Assembly (NCBI RefSeq): GCF_963675165.1
Contig: NC_087392.1
Location: 389,001 to 453,000 of the forward strand
DNA length: 64,000 nucleotides
Direction of reading: 5' to 3'
Source: Halichondria panicea
Lineage: Eukaryota > Porifera > Demospongiae > Suberitida > Halichondriidae
Shown here piece by piece: positions 57,740 through 64,000 of the stretch. The first letter of the stretch is position 1. Each line of letters starts with the position of its first letter. The translations under genes were made by a program, and so were the position numbers. Below the pieces are notes generated by a model. It saw only the letters and a list, made by a program, of their open reading frames with translations. It did no database searches and was not told where the DNA came from.

Positions 57740-58047
57740 CTGTGAGGAATTAATCAGTTCATGACATGAATAATTAACTAAATCAAGCATACTTCCATAT
57801 CATTTTGTATACATGGCTAGAAAAATTGCGTATCTATAATTATATTGAACGCACCAATAATTTGTACTAACACAGTATACATATATACTATAACAATAAA
57901 TAACAATAATTATAGCAAGTGAATAACGTATGTAATACATGACACTCACCGAACTACTGTGTCTGTGCCCAGGGAGGCAGGCCATGCATAATTTTAATCT
58001 GAGACACCGGCCACTGCTTCTCTATATCCTTTCATCTCAGCTCCAAG

Positions 58048-58263
58048 ATGGCCTCCAGCTCCAAGGACATAATGAAGTGCTGCATATGCACAAGTGGCAC
58101 CTGCCTCAGCTGTGTCAGTGCCCGGGGAGGAGGGCCCTGCAACAATTGCCTTCCTGGAGCCGCTTTTGCCACATTTTGTAAAGAAAACTCCAGCTCCAAG
58201 GACATAACAAAGTGCTGCAGATGCTATGCACAAGTGGCACATGCCTCAGCTGGTACTGTATAG
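58048..58263 (+). pseudogene. chimera: Cys-rich exon, RNP1 piece, second Cys-rich start
   Basis: A continuous 71-codon frame: MASSSKDIMKCCICTSGTC..., CNNCLPG, then AAFATFCKENS, which is the RNP1/alpha-2 sequence of the family, then SSKDITKCCRC and a frame-shifted tail to TAG. One ladder cysteine is Ser (SCVSA) and one Arg is Ile. Three exon pieces fused without introns, yet open. Another short Cys-rich start follows at 58315 (MACCRCRTTGTC). Confidence 0.6.
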
Positions 58264-58583
58264 CTGATCTCGACTCTTCTCCTCGATCCACTCGGTGTCC
58301 GTCTAGATCTTCTATGGCCTGCTGTAGATGCCGAACAACTGGCACATGCCTAGAAAAATTGCGTCTATATTGAACGCACCATGAAGCATCTTTTAACCCT
58401 AAACCTCATGTTTGCCTTTAATGCAGTAACGCAGTACTAAAGTTACTTCTTTTTTAAATACTTTAATTTCCATGATTCAGCTCATAACAATAGTAACATA
58501 TACACACGATTCCCCAAAGTAATGGAGCCTCGGCAATCCCTTCAACCTTATTGACCCACACATTGGCTAACAAGCGTCATGGA

Positions 58584-58784
58584 TTATAGCTGCTGTGACT
58601 GGTGCTGTGAGGACGATGTGGCTGTGTTGGTTGCTGTGACTGGTGTTGTTGAAGATGTGGCTATGGAGGTGGAGGTAGATATCGAGGCGGTTGTAAGGGA
58701 GCGGATGTCGTACAACACGCATTTGGTAGGCGCACATCCGCTGCAGCTCCCAGTCGTGCACCTGCAGCAGTTTACTGATGCCAT
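58584..58784 (-). pseudogene. Cys-rich start fused to Ser/Thr spacer
   Basis: Reverse-strand 66-codon frame: MASVNCCRCTTGSCSGC, then APTKCVLYDIRS, then a Ser/Thr/Ala-rich tail with internal repeats (TATSSTTPVTATNTATSSS) to a stop. The tail resembles the family's spacer exons. The second half of the cysteine ladder is missing. It pairs, inverted, with the truncated exon at 14850. Confidence 0.5.
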
Positions 58785-58979
58785 GCGGAGAGTGCGCTAG
58801 AGATGAGATATGGTCGGAGAGTAGCAGTGGCGGAGAACTTTGCCAGGCAACGTACTTGAACTGTGCACTGCAAAGTCGCCCTTTTTAACTGAAATCAAAA
58901 AAAAGTAATGACTGTGTTGTATTATTATTCTTGCATGGTGCCAGCTGACATCATATGAATTTCGAAAACATAAAAATTT

Positions 58980-59840
58980 CCTTTAATTAAAATTTATAGC
59001 CTTCTCGGCTGCTTTTTCTTTACAAAAGGTCGCAAACGCAAACCTAAATTTATTAATTTCCACCTGTGGACAAGTGTGCATGGTCAGCACATCGCATAAC
59101 ATTCAAGACAGGAACAACAATCTTACATGTAGGCCACCTAGGTGCACCTTCTTCGATTTACTCTGTGAGGGAGTAGAGGAACCAGTGACATGAACTCTAT
59201 ATAGTTGAGTCAATGATATATATTCAGCTCATAATGATTAGCCTATAATTATAGTATACACACGATTCCCAAAATTAATGGAGCCTCGGCTGTCAATTCC
59301 TTCAGCCCTATATATATATATTGACCTGACCACAAAACACTTGCAACACACATTGCATGGCTAACAAACATTTGAATGGAACTAACATAATACGGAACAC
59401 TACATGCAAACATTTTATGCATGTGTAAAACTTGTTAGTGGGTGTGGTTTCTTGGCATCTTCTGAGGGCTCTCAGTGTGCATGCACCCGCGAAAATGTCC
59501 ATAATTATATATAATTATACACAATCAATTCATTCATTATACACGCACGCATATATAATATAATTATAAACTTTTTTTAATTTCTACCTGTGGACAAGTG
59601 TATCCATGGTCAGCATATCACCTAACATTCAAGACAGGAACAACAAACTTACAGTTTTTCCACAAATTTGGACTGTTTTTTGAGCAGTGGCCTTTTGAGC
59701 CGATTTGCTGCATGTAAAGTTTGCGAATCCAAACCCGCCTGGAGACAGTATAAGTAAAGAATGTGTGCTTTCCACAATTTTTGTCAGCCCGGTAGTTTTC
59801 TGGGTCTTTAAAGATTGTAGGGACATTCATATACCATATA
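58980..59840 (-). pseudogene. two RRM second-half remnants
   Basis: Near 58980-59048 the reverse strand reads GFAFATFCKEKAAEKAI and then loses frame. Near 59651-59747 an intact exon reads GGFGFANFTCSKSAQKATAQ... ICGKT between a TCTCCAG acceptor and GTAAGTTT. A final VEIKK-type exon after CCACAG lies near 59585-59599. No RRM-N exon is found for the second; a fragment SKSKKVHLGGL sits at 59125-59162. Confidence 0.55.
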
Positions 59841-60019
59841 TATATATATATATATAGTGTATATGAATGTACACCCTGGAAGGGTACATGATGACGAGTT
59901 TCAATGGATATTCTTTGGTGTCAGAGCACATGCATCCTGGTACAAAATTAATATTAATCTCATATAATCACACGCTTCTCCTACATTGTCCGTGATGATA
60001 ACCTATAATATATTCTCTC

Positions 60020-60160
60020 TCTCTCAGGTGAACTAAAGAGGGGTCTCAACAAGATAGCCAGCTGCTCAGACGAGGAGGCGAAAGATCAGTTTTCTGAGCC
60101 ACTATTACTATATACAAGAGATCGCATGGCGGAACGTAACTATGTGCATACCTTCAATTT
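60020..60160 (+). other. exon-like dispersed sequence (GELKRGLNKIASCSDEE)
   Basis: After a CTCTCTCAG acceptor-like site the frame GELKRGLNKIASCSDEEAKD continues QFSEPLLLYTRDRMAE. Diverged copies lacking the frame lie at 43.6 and 48.4 kb (inverted) and, in part, at 24.3 kb, always beside a CT/GA tract. I do not recognise it; this is the only copy with a long frame. From 60180 to 60580 nothing is seen. Confidence 0.35.
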
Positions 60161-60586
60161 CCACACTATAGCTCTGGTAATTGGTATTTGCTAGACTACC
60201 TGCATGTAGCTTATCATACCGAGTCTTAAAAGATTTGCTTTGAACATTAACTAGCTTAGTTATAGATTGTGTATATTATGATGTTAACTTTTACTGCTTG
60301 CTGTATAGTATTACATATGCGTATGCTTTATTAATATTCAGTACAATACCATACACATTAATCTTTGCTACTCTCAATTATATGAGCCGAAACAACAGCA
60401 TGCAGATCATAAAAGCCTACATATATAGTGAGCCAGCTAGCCAACGCTGACACACGTTAAAAAAACTAGATACACATGTACTATAATTATGTTGTTCTTA
60501 TACTACTTCACCAGAGAACAATTATTTTTCATTCATTATTATATTGATGATGCAAACAGTGGGTTGTATAAATGGCTACAATCAAT

Positions 60587-61688
60587 TCAGGGTTCGTCAT
60601 TCTCTTGTGGGTGTGGTAAGTGGGCGTGGTCAGTCAGTCCAATCACCAATGGGCAATGATCGCTCCCAAACACCTCCTTACGAATCACCACATCAGTCAC
60701 ATGAGGGAGGAGCCTCTCAGACACCACGAAATAATCCAGTCTCCTAAACAAAAAGAAATGTTAATTTATATTAAACAGTAATGTACCTTAATGGCCACTC
60801 CTAACTATCTACGGTATAAAAAGCCCACCTCCTACATAATTATAATGGCAAATGTTTTGTTATATAAAAATAATGGTTCCGCTGTAGTTATACGGCTTTG
60901 CTCACACCCACACTGAAATTACACTCTATTTCTAGAGTAATGCGGGAGCACACACCAGCCAGTGTTCTTGGCTCTGGCGTTGAACCTGTATGACCAGTAT
61001 GTGTACGCTCCAGTGAGGTCGGGATACAGGTGACGGAAGGTGTCCACGAAACCCTCCTCCAGTAGCTCTGTGAAGTCCTGTCTCTCCTCGGGCGTGAAAC
61101 CAGCTGTCTTTGTGTTTGTCTTGGGGTTCTTTAAATCTGCACGTAGAATACACACATGCTTGTACACAAAGGGAACGCAAACTCAGATTGTTTGTTCAGA
61201 GACAAAAAACGTGCATATAGAAAACGTAACATTAGTGAGTTCAAAGGTACCTATCTCTTTATGGGCCACATTGAGGTCCCCAGAGAGAATGACAGGTTTC
61301 TTGAGATCTAGTTTCTTCATGTACTCTCTGAGGTCCCTATCCCAGTCTAGCTTGTATGAGAGCCTCTTGAGGCCATCACCAGCATTAGGCACATCTATAT
61401 ATGTACACAGGGCACAAAATAACAGTAGGAATCTAAAATGAGAACCAACTTACAAGATGTAAGGAAGTAGAAGTGTTCATATTCAGCAGTGATGATCCTA
61501 CCCTCACAATCAAACTTCTCAATACCCAAACCATTGGTCACTGAAATTGGCTTCTCTTTGGAGTACAGCCTGCACAATACTTGTAACTAACCACACAACA
61601 GTTGGTGAATATGCCTCACCCCACACCGCTGTAGCCTTTCTTCTCAGCAGAGTGCCAGTAGACGTGGTAGCCAGGAATACCGAGCTGG

Positions 61689-61745
<57 letters not shown>

Positions 61746-62487
61746 GAGGGGGGTTGTGTGTGGGGGGGGGGTGAGTGTGTGTGTGTACAGTGGCTATCTT
61801 ACCATAGGAAGGTCTTTCTCAATACACTTGGTTTCTTGTACACAGAATATGTCTGGGTCTTCCCTTGCAATGTACTCCAGACCACCATTCTGTACACAGT
61901 GTATAAAATGCGGTTGGTTAATAATTGTAATTATTGAGGACAGAGAAAACGATACCTTTATCCACGCTCTGATTCCATTCACATTCCACGAGCTAAATTT
62001 CTTGGTCCATGGTCTGAGTACATGTGATCAGTATCAGTTGATAACACAGTTGGAATGTATACCTCCAGTCTTTAGTTTGTCCTAATTCATTCCACTTGAT
62101 ACCATCCCAGTTCGTCTTGTTTTCCTTGCCCCCATCAGCCTTGCCCCCATCAGCCTTGCCCTTCCCTTTGCTCACAGCCCCTCCATCAGTAGCTTCTGTC
62201 GTCTTGATTTTCTTCACAGGAGGAGGTGCCTGGGGCTATACGTACGTACGTGACTGTGTGAGGTGTGTGTGTCAGTGACGTACCTCCTCACTAGTGGAGC
62301 CAGAGCCTCCTTCTAAAGCAGCAGGAGCCTCCTGGTTTTGTGGGTGTTGGTATGAGGTAAAATAGCAGAGTATTCAGTAGCTAATAACAATCTCTAGGTT
62401 CTAGTGCAAAAGGCTGGATTTATTATCAAAGTAAGTTTTACACAGGATTCTATTAGGTAGAACCTTTCTCTTCCTTCCTTTTGGCAT
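60587..62487 (-). CDS. APEX1: AP endonuclease (APEX1-like), 350 aa, intact
   Basis: Cleaves DNA 5' to abasic sites in nuclear base-excision repair. Ten exons on the reverse strand: 62464-62487 (MPKGRKRK), 62284-62331, 62063-62229 (Lys/Gly-rich, KGKGKADGG), 61956-62013 ([13 protein letters not shown]), 61803-61889 ([11 protein letters not shown]), 61620-61690 ([17 protein letters not shown]), 61454-61569, 61251-61394 ([15 protein letters not shown]), 60956-61136 ([11 protein letters not shown]), 60743 to the stop ([16 protein letters not shown]). They sum to 1053 nt, phases all agree. Active-site Glu (QETK), Tyr (YVPNAG), Asp/Asn (GDLNV), Asp (RLDYF) and Asp-His (SDHC) are all present. The mammalian redox Cys before WNVDG is Ser here, as expected outside vertebrates. 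The basic N-terminus is a likely nuclear signal; the tail extends about 20 residues past the usual end. Start chosen because MPKGRKRK joins in phase and the pseudogene keeps the same ATG context. Confidence 0.95.
61692..61786. repeat. (GT)n tract in APEX1 intron
   Basis: About 25 GT units followed by GGGGAGGGGGG and more GT, inside the intron between the QETKC and GYHVYW exons. The reverse-strand acceptor (CACACACAG) is made by the tract itself. Confidence 0.95.
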
Positions 62488-62673
62488 GACTTGGACTGTA
62501 GATAGTGAGAGAGCTCTTGGAAACAGACGTAGACAGCGGCACAGCAAATACACAGGAGGAACGATCAATGGCCACATTGCATAGGGAAAATCCCTACCTG
62601 TAAGTCAACAGTGTGGAACTCTGTTAGGGAATATCCCTTCATCATTTTCTGCTGACAGTGGGCATTTCTGGCC
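62488..62673. promoter_or_regulatory. 186-bp divergent intergenic region, APEX1 / GET1
   Basis: The two start codons point away from each other with 186 bp between. I see no TATA box; CATTTCTGGCC lies next to the GET1 ATG and TCTTGGAAACAGACG on the APEX1 side. About 30 bp next to the APEX1 ATG (CCAAGAGCTCTCTCAC ...) is retained at the pseudogene, the rest is not, so that copy lost its promoter. Shared regulation is an inference from geometry. Confidence 0.6.
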
Positions 62674-63505
62674 ATGGATCTCCTGGAGAGTGTTGTGATC
62701 AACTGGAACCTCCTGTGTCTTGTCTTAGGAACAGTGCTGCTCACCAAGCTGCTCAGATTATGGAGTCCCAAGCTATGTAACAAAGTAAGTTTACTTGTCT
62801 ACTGGTTTAGATGCTGGAATACATTAATACATATGACATCTAGTTGGCGTATTGGTACACCTCTGAGCCTCCTGACTTGGTTAGCCTGAAGAGAGAAGTA
62901 TCAGATATAAAGCAACAGTTGCAGCATGTTAATATGATGGTGAGATGAAACTCGCTCTTTTTTGTCAGATTGTGTATGTACACTACTATCTGACAGGACA
63001 ATTTTGCAGATCATGCCAGACTTCAGAGGAGAATCAATCAGAAGGACAGAGAGCTTCAGGTGAAAGGTCTGTGCTATTGTAACTATAGATAGTTACCATT
63101 AACAAACCATATTCCTCAGAGAAGGGTCACAAGTCACGGTTGACGAAGCTGAGTGCCGTGTTGAGTGGAGGGAGTTCAGTGTTAATAGTGAGAGCACATA
63201 CATCCCTCTCTACCATTGCTAATTGTTGTCATGCCGTTTCGTAGTTTATAATGCGTATTGGTGTCGTCATGTTGAATCGTCGGAGACCAGTTGCCATTTT
63301 CCCCACTGAACTGTTCCATCCAGTGTCTCCACTCCTGGCCTTCCCCACTGGACAACCAGGTGAGGTGTATATATCCATACCTCCAAGTGCGTGGTCCCTT
63401 ATTGAGTGTTTCTCTTTCTCTGCAGGTGGTATCGGCTGTCCTCTGTGGGCTGTAGCCTGCTCTCAGTTTATAGATACTGTCATGCAATGTCTGAACGTTG
63501 TCTAG
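62674..63505 (+). CDS. GET1: GET1/WRB, tail-anchored protein insertion receptor, 160 aa
   Basis: Six exons: 62674-62784 (MDLLESVVINWNLLCLVLGT... first membrane segment), 62892-62939 (REVSDIKQQLQHVNMM), 62997-63059 (DNFADHARLQRRINQKDREL), 63122-63187 (GHKSRLTKLSAVL...), 63245-63359 (second membrane region; PVAIFPTELFHPVSPLLAFP), 63426-63505 (GIGCPLWAVACSQFID..., third segment, to TAG). Phases agree and give 160 aa against 174 in human. The NMMDxFAxxARLxRxINK block in the cytosolic coiled coil and the LxAFPT...GGxG segment before the last helix are the family marks. GET1 with CAMLG/GET2 forms the ER receptor for GET3, which delivers tail-anchored proteins. The exon 2 acceptor is chosen to keep phase (CTGAAG); a CTTGGTTAG site 9 bp upstream would break the frame. 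Confidence 0.92.
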
Positions 63506-63718
63506 TTTTATTGTTGTACTTTTATAATACCATTAATTGTTTTTTGGTTTCAGTACTTTAATATTCTGGCGTAGTCTACAATGTATAATTTATTATGAAA
63601 GTAGTAACAGAAAACATTGCGATCTAACAGTTCCACTGTACATTTGCATGAGTATAGAACAGAAAATTTGAATAATTGTATCTATATAATTATATGAAAA
63701 TGGCTATAATGTTATTGT

Positions 63719-64000
63719 TCAGTCTTCTTCGTCCGATGATTCTACAAATCTATCATCCAGTAGGGGAGAATCTTTCCTGGGCATTTTCTGGATTCTAGCT
63801 GTGGTGTAGGGAACAGTCGCAAAATCGGCAGTCTCAGAATCGCTGGGGCATGAGAGCATCTGTTGGAAAACCTCATTACTAGGTTTGCCTGTACCGCTAC
63901 TAGTATTCAAATTTGTCGGGTCTGCACCAAATAACGGGTATGAGGATGATATGGAGACTGCAGGAAAGGAGGGTAGAGATATATCAAGTGGCTCCGAGCT
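63719..64000 (-). CDS. 3' exon of an unrecognised gene, runs off the window
   Basis: The reverse strand is open from the window edge to TGA at 63719: SLPSFPAVSISSSYPLFGAD, then NTSSGTGKPSNEVFQQML, then PLLDDRFVESSDEED-stop. Ser/Pro-rich then acidic, typical of a disordered C-terminus. An AATAAA-like signal (reverse strand) lies near 63589-63596. It converges on GET1, with 213 bp between the two stop codons. No domain recognised in the visible 93 codons. Confidence 0.6.
   Translation of the reverse strand, partial: SSEPLDISLPSFPAVSISSSYPLFGADPTNLNTSSGTGKPSNEVFQQMLSCPSDSETADFATVPYTTARIQKMPRKDSPLLDDRFVESSDEED

Overview
The window looks like metazoan nuclear DNA: short GT-AG introns in every recognisable gene, animal-type genes (an APEX1-like AP endonuclease, GET1/WRB, a TPRKB remnant, a carbohydrate sulfotransferase remnant, a sushi-domain fragment), CA/GA microsatellites, several MITE-like foldback elements and a truncated hAT-like transposon. 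The AT-rich texture (repeated TATAATTAT and TGCATGCATG strings) suggests a marine invertebrate. A demosponge is my best guess, an impression rather than proof.

Most of the window (about 1-31 kb, 38.7-39.2 kb, 45-48 kb, 54-60 kb) is one expanded gene family on both strands. A full member has these exons: (1) a 34-45 residue Cys-rich exon of pattern C-C-x-C-x-x-G-x-C-x-x-C-x-C-A; (2) one or more Pro/Thr-rich linker exons ending in a basic Lys-Arg-Cys type motif; (3) an RRM first half with an IYLGGL-type RNP2; (4) a short exon; (5) an RRM second half with RNP1 (GFAFATF, GFGFATL or GFGYVTF); (6) a tiny last exon (VEIKKK-stop type). Nearly all introns are phase 0; only the one just before RNP1 is phase 1. 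Two members read as fully intact 153-aa genes: 29385-31280 (+) and 45088-47847 (-). A third, 5737-7611 (-), has lesions only at its 3' end. The rest are partial, scrambled, chimeric or frameshifted. I recognise the RRM with confidence; I do not recognise the Cys-rich domain as a named family, nor this combination.

The locus is built of large inverted and direct duplications. 5.6-7.7 kb is an inverted copy of 29.3-31.5 kb. 20.8-24.4 kb is inverted against 48.4-53.9 kb, and weaker inverted matches extend outward to 12 kb and 60 kb. 15.2-16.5 kb repeats at 17.5-19.0 kb, and 55.1-55.9 kb repeats 1208 bp away at 56.3-57.1 kb.

From about 31.8 to 37.0 kb is a graveyard of conserved genes: two sulfotransferase exons, a frameshifted TPRKB 3' part, and an AP endonuclease pseudogene with several lesions. 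The intact AP endonuclease lies at 60587-62487 (-), head to head with an intact GET1/WRB gene at 62674-63505 (+); only 186 bp separate the two start codons. The window ends inside the 3' part of an unrecognised reverse-strand gene.
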